Assembly (NCBI GenBank): GCA_900768425.1
Contig: CAAGCR010000100.1
Coordinates: forward strand, 1-6,347
Reading direction: 5' to 3'
From: Clostridia bacterium
GTDB taxonomy: Bacteria > Bacillota > Clostridia > Christensenellales > UBA1242
Length of the DNA: 6,347 nt
Shown here: positions 1 through 5,885 of the stretch, piece after piece
How positions within the stretch are numbered: position 1 is the first letter of the stretch
Layout of the letters: each line of letters opens with the position of its first letter
Made by a program: the position numbers and the translations under genes
The notes under the pieces: model-generated
Seen by the model: the letters and a program-made list of their open reading frames with translations, nothing else
Database searches by the model: none
What the model was told of the DNA's origin: nothing

Positions 1-41
1 ACTCAAACTAAATATTTTTGAATAGTATTTCTCCGAAGTAT

Positions 42-99
42 AAACCTCTCAGTCACGCATTCGCGTGATAGCTCTCATTAGCAAGGGAGCAAAAAGTTT
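42..99. repeat. Palindromic intergenic repeat, copy 1
   Basis: First of two related ~55-base elements. It opens with AAACCTCTCAGTCACGC and ends with GGGAGCAAAAAGTTT. Inside are two hairpins: TCACGC/GCGTGA around ATTC (positions 54-69), and GCTCTC/GGGAGC (71-90), in which one pair is G-T. The ends AAAC and GTTT are also complementary, so the unit can fold as a small three-way junction. Copy 2 lies about 70 bases downstream and shares the CTCAGTCACGC core and the GGGAGCAAA tail. Elements of this look (a CTCAGTC start, then two GC-rich hairpins) are, from memory, common dispersed intergenic repeats in Clostridia. No coding function is seen, and either strand could be the active one. Confidence 0.75.
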
Positions 100-168
100 G
101 GAGTTTCCCTATTTTGATCATTAAAGCAAACCTTATTCCTTAAATTAAAGTAATTTTATAAGGCAGGA

Positions 169-223
169 AAACCCCTCAGTCACGCAAATGCGTGCCAGCT
201 CCCCTGACAGGGAGCAAAGGTTT
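169..223. repeat. Palindromic intergenic repeat, copy 2
   Basis: Second copy of the element at 42-99. The ends AAACC (169-173) and GGTTT (219-223) are perfect inverted repeats and enclose two hairpins. The first is CACGCA/TGCGTG (181-194). The second is GCTCCC/GGGAGC (198-215), with an alternative CCCTG/CAGGG pairing inside it. Loop bases differ from copy 1 while paired bases are kept or changed together: CTCTC opposite GGGAG in copy 1 becomes perfectly paired CTCCC/GGGAG here. This pattern suggests that the fold, rather than the sequence alone, is maintained. It lies downstream of the minus-strand YtxC-like gene, where no ordinary terminator is seen, so it might help end that transcript. Confidence 0.75.
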
Positions 224-350
224 GTGAATACTTAAACTATAAACATAATGCAAAAGTTTGTGGTAATTCAAACTTATATACATTTAAAATATTTTTAACC
301 TTGATTCATCAGTCATCAATCTTCATTCAACATTCATTATATTAGCAATT
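224..350. other. AT-rich non-coding stretch, nothing recognised
   Basis: Between repeat copy 2 and the stop codon of the YtxC-like gene I see only AT-rich sequence. No start codon with a ribosome binding site, no RNA gene and no hairpin followed by a T run was found. Together with the two repeats, it makes the first 350 bases free of genes. Confidence 0.6.
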
Positions 351-1103
351 TTATTGATTTACAAAATTAATTCTTTTATCAAAAATTTGCTTTAATAGTT
401 TTATTAGGGCGGAATTAAAATTATCTTGTTTATAGATGTTTACATATTTGGGAGCAAATGATATTAGGTACGAAATTATCGTGCTATCTATATCTTTGTC
501 GCTTGCATCGTTGGTTTTTAACAATTTAAAATTTGTGTCATAAAAGCATACTTTATCGTTATCTTGCATAAGGTTTATTGTTTCGTTTTTTAGTTCTAAA
601 TTATTTACCAAAAATTTTAACAGTTCAACCAAGGTTTCGTTTGATGACAAATATGCTTTATTATCGTTTGCAATTTGTACAAGTTCTTGCCATTTTTCCC
701 TAAGTGGAGATAGACGGAAATAATAAAAGGCTTCAATATCTATACTTTTTTCTAGTGTCAAAAATTTTTGAATGATATATTTATCTGCCTCTTTATCAAA
801 ACTTAAAAGTGCCTGCATAAAAGCATTTTTACTAATTGAATCTAAATTGGGCAAGGATAAGTTCTCTTTTAAAAAACACAGTTTATAGTCATCGCAAATT
901 ATATCGCTAATTAGGTTTGCAATAAAATGTTTATAGCGGTTTTCATCGCATTTTTCGGCCGACACTAAAATAGATATGTTTTCACATCTTTCATATGTAG
1001 TAACTATGCCGTTATATTCTTTACAAAAATCTTTTAATGCTAAATATATTTTTTTTGATGCCGATATATTCTTGTCTGACATATTAATGCAAAATTCCCA
1101 CAT
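351..1103 (-). CDS. YtxC-like protein (putative sporulation family)
   Basis: A 250-residue protein with no signal peptide or clear membrane segment, so probably cytosolic. Two parts resemble the YtxC family as I remember it. One is the middle helical stretch at about residues 125-175 (FYYFRLSPLREKW, then LVELLKFLVNNLELK). The other is the C-terminal stretch at 206-243 (STIISYLISFAPKYVNIY, then a helix ending in KQIFDKR). YtxC is a poorly characterised protein of spore-forming Bacillota; its biochemical role is unknown, and I infer none here. The N-terminal ~120 residues are not recognised. The start is supported by AGGAG at 1109-1113, five bases before the ATG; a second Met at residue 8 lacks such a site. 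The gene follows the glycosyltransferase on the same strand, but 219 bases and a cloverleaf element separate them, so cotranscription is doubtful. Family assignment is moderate. Confidence 0.72.
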   Translation of the reverse strand: MWEFCINMSDKNISASKKIYLALKDFCKEYNGIVTTYERCENISILVSAEKCDENRYKHFIANLISDIICDDYKLCFLKENLSLPNLDSISKNAFMQALLSFDKEADKYIIQKFLTLEKSIDIEAFYYFRLSPLREKWQELVQIANDNKAYLSSNETLVELLKFLVNNLELKNETINLMQDNDKVCFYDTNFKLLKTNDASDKDIDSTIISYLISFAPKYVNIYKQDNFNSALIKLLKQIFDKRINFVNQ

Positions 1104-1108
1104 AAAAA

Positions 1109-1113
1109 CTCCT
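1109..1113 (-). promoter_or_regulatory. Ribosome binding site of YtxC-like gene
   Basis: AGGAG on the minus strand, five bases before the ATG at 1103. It decides for this start over the in-frame Met seven codons later. Confidence 0.75.
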
Positions 1114-1208
1114 GACTAAAGTATTTTATGCAAGAAAAATAAAAATACACATAAATAATATAAGTTTTAAACTTGATTATTATTTAGATTAGACGGTTAT
1201 ATAAAAAC

Positions 1209-1297
1209 GCCATAGGCGAGCCACAAAAAATTGAAAATATTTTGTGGAAAGCAAGCATTTTGCTTGCTTGTTTGCGTTAGCAAACCTCGCCTATGGC
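1209..1297. repeat. Cloverleaf (four-way junction) inverted-repeat element
   Basis: An 89-base element that folds almost completely. The outer stem is a perfect 12-bp inverted repeat, GCCATAGGCGAG (1209-1220) with CTCGCCTATGGC (1286-1297). Inside it three perfect hairpins follow with almost no gaps: CCACAAAA/TTTTGTGG (1221-1228 with 1240-1247), AAGCAAGCA/TGCTTGCTT (1249-1257 with 1261-1269) and GTTTGC/GCAAAC (1270-1275 with 1280-1285). Only A1248 is unpaired at the junction, giving 35 base pairs in 89 bases. On the minus strand the outer stem is followed by GTTTTTAT, so it could also end the glycosyltransferase transcript. It could be a mobile palindromic repeat, a structured RNA or an elaborate terminator; the sequence alone does not decide. 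Confidence 0.85.
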
Positions 1298-1308
1298 AGA
1301 GTCAACAC

Positions 1309-1335
1309 TCCTAACAAACATATTACAAGTTAGGA
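1309..1335. repeat. Inverted repeat across the glycosyltransferase stop codon
   Basis: TCCTAAC (1309-1315) and GTTAGGA (1329-1335) form a 7-bp stem that encloses the stop codon at 1323-1325. A small GAGT/ACTC hairpin (1300-1311) touches it on the side of the cloverleaf element. No T run follows, so it is not a terminator by itself. Confidence 0.5.
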
Positions 1336-2495
1336 AATTTTTTCTTTAATTCTTCAAAAAGCACATCAGCAATTTTTTCCGCACCGGTATTATCGTGCAT
1401 TGCTTTTAAGTTTTCCCTATATTCATTTAGGACATCAGGATTATGTATTATATTTAAAATTTCTTTTATAAATTTATTTTTATTAAAAATAATTTTTCCA
1501 TATTTTAATTCTTTAATGTAAAAATCTGAAGTATATTTTTCCAAATTATTTGCAAAAGAACTCACAATAACAGGATTGCCAAAATAATACGATTCACAAG
1601 TGGCATTTGCACCACCTTTACCAACGAACAAATCAGATGCACAGTTATACTCTAGCATATTTGTCACAAAACCAAGTGGCACAAAGGTAACATTTTCGTT
1701 TGCTGTATCTTTGATACTCTTTAAATATTCAAAAAGTTCGGTATTTTTACCACAAACTGAAATAACTGTAATTTTTTCGTTTAATTTAATAAGTGCTTCG
1801 GTAAAACTTTTTAAATTCTTTTGCCCATACGCACCATCACAAAGAAGAATCGTAAATTTATCCAATGGTAAACCTAATTTTTTACGCATCTCGTCTTTTG
1901 ATAAAGTTATTTCACAAGCCTCTTTTCTATAAGCAAAAGGCACTTGAAAAACTCTATCTTTATGTCTTTTTTTATTGGCAATTTTGAATGCACGAGAGTT
2001 ACAGGCAAAGAATAAGTCCCCCTCTCTATCCCACCCCTCGTGAACAATAGGGTCTGGCACATAAGTGCCAATAATCATATCCATATTATATTTTTTTCTT
2101 GCCATAACCGCATAATGCCCGGTAAAGCAATAAGTATTAAAAACCAAATCGGGTTGCATATTTCTAATTTTTTCTATTCCCTTAATGGTTCCTTTTTTAA
2201 AATGCCCATCTGTGACCTTACGAGATAATTTACCACCGATTAATTTAGGACCATATTCCATAAATAATGCATGCAATTTTGATGTTGCTTGTTTTTTTGT
2301 GTCGGCAACAACCCCTTCTTGAACAGCAATTAAATCTTTATCGTTGTCTTCGGTAAAAAATTTACATCTAATGACTTCACATTTATCACCATATTTTTTG
2401 TCAAAGGCATCACTAATTGCTGTTGCAGGGGCAATATGTCCCATTCCCGCTTCAACAAAGTTGAAAACTACCTTTGGCTTTCTATTATTTTCCAT
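1323..2495 (-). CDS. GT-B glycosyltransferase, MGDG synthase / MurG type
   Basis: A 390-residue enzyme of the usual length for this group. Family members transfer a sugar from a UDP-sugar to a lipid acceptor at the inner face of the membrane: diacylglycerol in MGDG synthase and UgtP-like enzymes, or lipid I in MurG. The N-terminal half looks like an MGDG-synthase domain, with the acceptor-side glycine loop EAGMGHIAPA (15-24), PDLVFNTYCFTGHY (115-128) and VPDPIVHEGW (146-155). The C-terminal half has the GT-B nucleotide-sugar site GKGGANATCESYYFGNPVIV (292-311), with the Glu expected to hold the sugar nucleotide. No signal peptide or membrane span is seen, which fits a peripheral membrane enzyme. 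Start supported by AAGGGGA (2502-2508), six bases upstream. I infer glycolipid synthesis; donor sugar and acceptor cannot be read from sequence, and MurG itself is less likely. Confidence 0.88.
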   Translation of the reverse strand: MENNRKPKVVFNFVEAGMGHIAPATAISDAFDKKYGDKCEVIRCKFFTEDNDKDLIAVQEGVVADTKKQATSKLHALFMEYGPKLIGGKLSRKVTDGHFKKGTIKGIEKIRNMQPDLVFNTYCFTGHYAVMARKKYNMDMIIGTYVPDPIVHEGWDREGDLFFACNSRAFKIANKKRHKDRVFQVPFAYRKEACEITLSKDEMRKKLGLPLDKFTILLCDGAYGQKNLKSFTEALIKLNEKITVISVCGKNTELFEYLKSIKDTANENVTFVPLGFVTNMLEYNCASDLFVGKGGANATCESYYFGNPVIVSSFANNLEKYTSDFYIKELKYGKIIFNKNKFIKEILNIIHNPDVLNEYRENLKAMHDNTGAEKIADVLFEELKKKFPNL

Positions 2496-2501
2496 TTTAT
2501 T

Positions 2502-2552
2502 TCCCCTTAAATTAGATATATTAATTAAACTATATTAAAAACTTTTTGTCAA
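2502..2552 (-). promoter_or_regulatory. Promoter and ribosome binding site of glycosyltransferase gene
   Basis: On the minus strand a perfect -35 box TTGACA (2552-2547) lies 17 bases before TTTAAT (2529-2524), a fair -10 box. This predicts transcription start near 2517 and a short leader of about 20 bases. The leader contains the ribosome binding site AAGGGGA (2502-2508). This is a housekeeping-type promoter by sequence match only. Confidence 0.65.
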
Positions 2553-2734
2553 GTTTATACTCATTTAATAATCGCTTCAACTATACAAAAATCGCTAAAA
2601 ATGACAATTTATCATTTGCCGGAAAAATATAAAAATTAATTCTCGTTAATTTCAAAATAGGTAAAACACTAAATATTTTTGTCTTGCCTTTAACAAATTA
2701 TAAACAAATTTTAAATCAAAATATATCTTTGTCA
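2553..2734. other. AT-rich centre of the divergent intergenic region
   Basis: The gap between the two divergent genes (2496-2798) is 303 bases. Apart from the promoter on each side I see only AT-rich sequence here. There is no ORF with a ribosome binding site, no riboswitch-like fold and no strong hairpin. Confidence 0.55.
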
Positions 2735-2763
2735 TTGACTTGCAAAAGAAATATTGATAAAAT
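2735..2763 (+). promoter_or_regulatory. Promoter of GNAT-like gene
   Basis: TTGACT (2735-2740), a 17-base spacer and TAAAAT (2758-2763) match the housekeeping sigma-factor consensus at five of six positions each. Transcription would begin near 2770, about 29 bases before the ATG at 2799. Confidence 0.75.
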
Positions 2764-2789
2764 ATTTATAAACAATAAAGATAAATTAC

Positions 2790-2796
2790 GGGGGGA
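2790..2796 (+). promoter_or_regulatory. Unusual poly-G ribosome binding site
   Basis: Six G residues followed by A (GGGGGGA) end only two bases before the ATG at 2799. The purine run can pair with the 16S tail through G-C and G-U pairs, but it is closer to the start than usual. A homopolymer here could vary in length and alter translation, although six bases is short for that. Confidence 0.55.
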
Positions 2797-2798
2797 TT

Positions 2799-3569
2799 AT
2801 GAATATTCAACAAATTAAAGCGAATTTTCACAGAAAAAATCAAAAAACACCTGCATATTTTGTATTTAATGAGAAATTAAATAAATATGTTGCTTTTGTG
2901 TATGACTATAACGATAAATCAACAAATTTAGAACTTTTGAGTGATGATAAAATTGAAAAATTATCTTTATCAAAAACTAAAGTAAACCCACTAACCGACC
3001 TTGTTGAACTTTTACTTACCAATAACAATGATTCTAAACTAGCGGAATTAATATCAGATTTTTATCTATATGCCATTGAATCTGGCAAAAATTTTGCAAC
3101 AATTAAAGATGCTTGTTTAGAGTTAAATAAATTTGCTAAATCAAAAAAATTTAACGATGGAGTTAATAAAACAAACCGCTCGGTTATTACCGGTCATATA
3201 GTAAATGAAGATGGTGCTCTTTCCTCCCCTGTTTATAAAATGGAAGTTGTATATAAAGAAAAAAATTGCCAAAAATATTGCTACATAAAAGACACCGAAA
3301 CTGATTTCAATTATAGAGGCAATGGCTTACACTATCAAGGTATGCACTTTTTAGAAGGTGTACTTGCTAATAAAATGGTATACACCATAGTTGGAGAGTC
3401 TGATGAAAACGGAGTTTTTATATCATCAAATGGCGACACCTTAGACCAACATTATCAAAAAATGGGCTTTGAAGTCCACGCAAACCCCGATGGCAAAAGC
3501 ACCATAATCAAATCCGTAGACCCAACCCTATCCCTAAACCTATTCGGCACAACCGATTTATGTAGGTAA
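2799..3569 (+). CDS. Unknown protein with GNAT-like C-terminal motifs
   Basis: A 256-residue protein, probably cytosolic, with no signal peptide or membrane span. I do not recognise the N-terminal half (1-125), which is Lys/Asn-rich and mixed alpha/beta. The C-terminal half hints at a GNAT N-acyltransferase. NYRGNGLHYQGMHFLEGVLA (171-190) resembles motif A, the acetyl-CoA pyrophosphate loop followed by a helix. LDQHYQKMGFEV (215-226) resembles the usual Tyr-x-Lys-x-Gly-Phe motif near the end of the fold. Motif A is imperfect: the expected Arg-x-x-Gly-x-Gly/Ala has His at the last position (R173, G176, H178), so activity is uncertain. The substrate cannot be inferred. It has its own promoter and terminator and is thus a single-gene unit. 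The last ~50 codons look slightly more C-rich than the rest. Confidence 0.72.
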   Translation: MNIQQIKANFHRKNQKTPAYFVFNEKLNKYVAFVYDYNDKSTNLELLSDDKIEKLSLSKTKVNPLTDLVELLLTNNNDSKLAELISDFYLYAIESGKNFATIKDACLELNKFAKSKKFNDGVNKTNRSVITGHIVNEDGALSSPVYKMEVVYKEKNCQKYCYIKDTETDFNYRGNGLHYQGMHFLEGVLANKMVYTIVGESDENGVFISSNGDTLDQHYQKMGFEVHANPDGKSTIIKSVDPTLSLNLFGTTDLCR

Positions 3570-3576
3570 GAAATAT

Positions 3577-3664
3577 AAAAAAAGCAAATTGCAATAATTA
3601 TGAAGTAAAACCCAAAATTAAACATATTTAGGTATTTCTCATTAATGTTGCAATTTGTTTTTTT
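3577..3664. terminator. Bidirectional terminator between convergent genes
   Basis: CAAATTGCAA (3585-3594) and TTGCAATTTG (3648-3657) are a perfect 10-bp inverted repeat. The stem is flanked by A7 (3577-3583) on the left and T7 (3658-3664) on the right, so a U tract follows it on either strand. It fits the end of the GNAT-like gene (plus) and of the exported-protein gene (minus, stop at 3733). The loop is unusually long, about 53 bases, so termination may be weak or the loop may fold further. Confidence 0.65.
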
Positions 3665-3732
3665 GTAAAATTATGTTTTTATGAATATTTGACACTTATT
3701 AACTTTAGTCGTTAAATATTACCGTGTAAAAA

Positions 3733-5223
3733 CTAACTCCAATCGATTTCATCTATTTGATATACGAAATTTTCAACTTTTTCCCAATTGGTAAATTCTC
3801 TTAAGTTAATGGTAAAAGCAGGACAAATTGTTGTTCCATAAGTGGCTTGATAACTATCTCTTATACAACCATGAGAAAGAGAAAAATGAAGGGTTGGATC
3901 TGTGTTATTGTTGCAAGCAGAACGCAAAAATGGGTTTTCATATTTTGTCCACCACTCTGAATTTGGATCCTGATCTTTTACTCTAGTTCTATTAATAAAA
4001 AATTTTGTAACATAATCTGATGTTGAATCATTTGTTATATCATTGTAGTTTACCCCATTCCAATATTCAATTATATCACCTAAACCCAATATGAATATAT
4101 GTCTATCAATATCTACACAACCAACAACCCTTTCTTTAGTAGATTCATCATTAATTTCTTGATAAGAATATTGCGTTATCTTAGTGGTTTTTATTGCTTT
4201 TTTTGCATTACTATTTAAGTTATCATACCAACTTGTAATATTTCTACTTGGATCACCTTTTTCTAAATATTTATCGAATATGCTATCAGTATATTTCCAA
4301 GTTTTAGAACCACTTTTTTCAGTTGTACTGGCTTCATCATAATCCCCCCAGTAGTCAGTACCACCATTTTCAAATTTCTTATATTTAGTATACATAGCCA
4401 TAACTAAAACATCACCTGTTTCATTATTTACTTTAACAACTCTATATACCTCTTTTTCATCAGTTCCATATTTTTGTGTAGGGTCAACATCCATTGCAAT
4501 TAAATCACCATCTACAAATGAACCATTTACAGTCCTACCGGCAACTGGAAGCGGTGGTATATAAGTGTATTTTTCAAAATTAATTTTCAATGAAAAACCA
4601 ACAGGTGCACTTAAACTTGCAAGGAAATTAGTTCCTTCATTTAATTTTGTTTTAATTACAATAGTAACCACACATGTTCCCCCGGCAGTAGTTCCATCAG
4701 TAGATTTAGCCATCTTTTCATTTGTGGCATACACAACAGATGTTTCAGCAGTAACTGTCGCGTTCGGAATAGATGGTGCGGTAAATTCACAAGCTGAAAA
4801 AATGGTATCAAATTGTGAATAGTTGGTAATGTTTAAAGTAATAGTAATATCTTTTATATTATCCTTATCAGCAGTACTTAGTTCAATATCATTTAGATAC
4901 ATAGCTTCTGGGAAAGCAGTTGTATCATTATCCATTAATTTGCCCGCTTTTTCATTTCCCCACGAACCGAAAAATCTTTTTACAGTTTCACCAGTTCCAT
5001 CACCATAGACAATTGTTCTATCATAAGAAGAGTCATCCTCTTTTAATGCACCGGCAATTTGTAATTGAGTAAGTTCAAACTTACCACCATGAGAGATAAA
5101 ACCAACTGTACCACTTGCATTAAGGCTAGCATTTTTTGCTGAATAAACACCAAATGCAATTGCAGCGATACATAAGCATAATGTTGCTATTTCTAGCAAT
5201 AAATTAAATTTTTTCTTCTTCAT
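3733..5223 (-). CDS. Exported protein, SipW/TasA-type signal, DUF6273-like C-terminus
   Basis: A 496-residue secreted or surface protein of unknown function. Residues 1-30 form a signal: four lysines (2-5), a hydrophobic core (about 8-27), then AKNASLNASGTVGF (29-42). This layout resembles the Bacillota family with SipW-dependent-type signals (TasA, camelysin and relatives). Residues 40-220 are Thr/Ser-rich and probably beta-stranded, with ITITLNITNYS (126-136). A Pro-rich joint (IPPLPVAGR, 222-230) leads to a second domain at about 231-475. This contains EVYRVVKVNNETGDVLVMAMY (258-278), SWYDNLNSNAKKAI (331-344), NPFLRSACNNN (430-440) and ICPAFTINL (466-474), an order that resembles DUF6273. 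No LPXTG anchor or C-terminal membrane span is seen. No sipW-like peptidase gene lies in the window. The start is supported by AAAGGGGA (5228-5235). The upstream G tract may make expression variable. Confidence 0.8.
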   Translation of the reverse strand: MKKKKFNLLLEIATLCLCIAAIAFGVYSAKNASLNASGTVGFISHGGKFELTQLQIAGALKEDDSSYDRTIVYGDGTGETVKRFFGSWGNEKAGKLMDNDTTAFPEAMYLNDIELSTADKDNIKDITITLNITNYSQFDTIFSACEFTAPSIPNATVTAETSVVYATNEKMAKSTDGTTAGGTCVVTIVIKTKLNEGTNFLASLSAPVGFSLKINFEKYTYIPPLPVAGRTVNGSFVDGDLIAMDVDPTQKYGTDEKEVYRVVKVNNETGDVLVMAMYTKYKKFENGGTDYWGDYDEASTTEKSGSKTWKYTDSIFDKYLEKGDPSRNITSWYDNLNSNAKKAIKTTKITQYSYQEINDESTKERVVGCVDIDRHIFILGLGDIIEYWNGVNYNDITNDSTSDYVTKFFINRTRVKDQDPNSEWWTKYENPFLRSACNNNTDPTLHFSLSHGCIRDSYQATYGTTICPAFTINLREFTNWEKVENFVYQIDEIDWS

Positions 5224-5227
5224 ATTT

Positions 5228-5235
5228 TCCCCTTT
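5228..5235 (-). promoter_or_regulatory. Ribosome binding site of exported-protein gene
   Basis: AAAGGGGA on the minus strand, four bases before the ATG at 5223. It is the same G-rich type as that of the glycosyltransferase gene. Confidence 0.75.
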
Positions 5236-5273
5236 TGTTTTATTGTATCACTTTTTATGATATATATTAAAAC

Positions 5274-5302
5274 ATAATATCATTTATAATGATTTATATC
5301 AA
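5274..5302 (-). promoter_or_regulatory. Possible proximal promoter of exported-protein gene
   Basis: On the minus strand TTGATA (5302-5297), a 17-base spacer and TATTAT (5279-5274) would give a leader of roughly 45 bases. The region is so AT-rich that chance matches are expected. This candidate competes with the distal one carrying the G tract. Confidence 0.45.
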
Positions 5303-5340
5303 ATATATACAAAAAAATAATATAAAAATTTTTAATTACA

Positions 5341-5389
5341 TTAATAATCAATTATTAAGCAATCATATAGAAAGTTATATTTTCTATAT
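5341..5389. repeat. Two AT-rich palindromes upstream of exported-protein gene
   Basis: TTAATAAT/ATTATTAA (5341-5358, 2-base centre) and ATATAGAAA/TTTCTATAT (5365-5389, 7-base centre) are perfect inverted repeats of 8 and 9 bp. The second overlaps the start point predicted for the distal promoter, so it could be a regulator site or a 5' leader hairpin. In such AT-rich DNA, chance palindromes cannot be excluded. Confidence 0.45.
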
Positions 5390-5393
5390 ACCT

Positions 5394-5420
5394 ATTATAT
5401 ATCCCCCCCCGCATTGTCAA
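5394..5420 (-). promoter_or_regulatory. Distal promoter with G8 tract in the spacer
   Basis: On the minus strand a perfect TTGACA (5420-5415) and a perfect TATAAT (5399-5394) are separated by 15 bases, eight of which are an unbroken G run (5410-5403). The optimum spacer is 17, so ten G residues would restore it and eight should give a weaker promoter. It would start a leader of about 165 bases for the exported-protein gene. Neisseria porA is a known case of a G tract at this very position, causing phase variation. Both hexamers are exact, but use of this promoter is inferred. Confidence 0.55.
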
Positions 5421-5511
5421 ATGTTTTTCAATATTTGTTAAAAAATTTTTTGATAGGTTAATTCCAAAAGTAAACGCAAAAGGTTTGGGAGTTTTTTAAA
5501 AATAAAAAGTG

Positions 5512-5820
5512 TTAATCTTTAAAATAGCCAATGTTTGATGATTGATTAGGATTGAAAGAAAAATTACATATTGATGCAACTAAGCCATAAATAGGAAAAG
5601 TAATAATACCTAAGAAAAAGTTCCAACCATTAGGCTTTAAATTGGTATGATTAATAATAAAACTGCCAATAGGACCTAAGAAAAAAGTCAAAGCAAATCT
5701 AACAGCATTCTTTCCATCATCAGAAGTTAAAAGTGGTTCGCTTTTGATTCTACAACCACAATGTACACAGATTTCAGCATCATCGTGAACCTCTTTCCCA
5801 CACTTTGGACAATAAGCCAT
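5512..5820 (-). CDS. Small zinc-ribbon membrane protein
   Basis: A 102-residue protein. The first 23 residues are a zinc ribbon, with C4-P-K-C7 and C18-V-H-C21 as the four metal ligands. After a short linker come two hydrophobic segments, about 39-57 (FALTFFLGPIGSFIIN) and 65-87 (GWNFFLGIITFPIYGLVASI), so the ribbon is tethered to the membrane. The tail (NFSFNPNQSSNIGYFKD) looks conserved from memory in clostridial zinc-ribbon proteins of this kind, whose function is unknown. The reading frame is open 67 codons further upstream, but TGAGGA (5826-5831), five bases before this ATG, fixes the start at 5820; the longer form would run through the promoter and operators. The divergent XRE gene probably represses it. 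No convincing terminator follows. Confidence 0.85.
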   Translation of the reverse strand: MAYCPKCGKEVHDDAEICVHCGCRIKSEPLLTSDDGKNAVRFALTFFLGPIGSFIINHTNLKPNGWNFFLGIITFPIYGLVASICNFSFNPNQSSNIGYFKD

Positions 5821-5825
5821 AAATA

Positions 5826-5831
5826 TCCTCA
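5826..5831 (-). promoter_or_regulatory. Ribosome binding site deciding the zinc-ribbon start
   Basis: TGAGGA on the minus strand, five bases before the ATG at 5820. The in-frame ATG four codons earlier (5832) overlaps this site and has none of its own. Confidence 0.75.
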
Positions 5832-5851
5832 TTTGTTTAATATCTATATAT

Positions 5852-5880
5852 AGAATAATCTTACAGTTGTAAGATGTCAA
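5852..5880 (-). promoter_or_regulatory. Promoter of zinc-ribbon gene with embedded operator
   Basis: Perfect TTGACA (5880-5875), a 17-base spacer and TATTCT (5857-5852) on the minus strand. Transcription would start near 5845, leaving a leader of about 25 bases. Operator 1 fills the whole spacer, so a bound repressor would block RNA polymerase directly. Confidence 0.75.
5858..5875. promoter_or_regulatory. Operator 1, 18-bp palindrome
   Basis: ATCTTACA-GT-TGTAAGAT: two perfect 8-bp half-sites around a 2-base centre. It lies between the -35 and -10 boxes of the zinc-ribbon gene. The same sequence with few changes recurs at 5886-5903. Its size and symmetry fit a dimer of the XRE-type protein encoded next to it. 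Confidence 0.78.
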
Positions 5881-5885
5881 GTATT

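Noticed and set aside
1104..1160. A sporulation-type (SigG-like) promoter before the YtxC-like gene, around CATAAAATA
   Set aside because: The -10-like match is partial, the spacing to any -35-like sequence is wrong, and such AT-rich DNA gives frequent chance matches.
1600..1932. 110-codon plus-strand open frame inside the glycosyltransferase gene
   Set aside because: It lies antisense to conserved glycosyltransferase motifs and its product resembles no family; it is a shadow frame. The same holds for the plus-strand frames at 2040-2228 and 2344-2538.
4565..5008. Two adjoining plus-strand open frames opposite the exported-protein gene
   Set aside because: Both are antisense to a well-supported gene, and no ribosome binding site or family motif was seen.
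5425..5511. A terminator after the zinc-ribbon gene
   Set aside because: Only weak pairings (CCAAA/TTTGG and an A6T6 run) are present. No stem followed by a T run on the minus strand was found.
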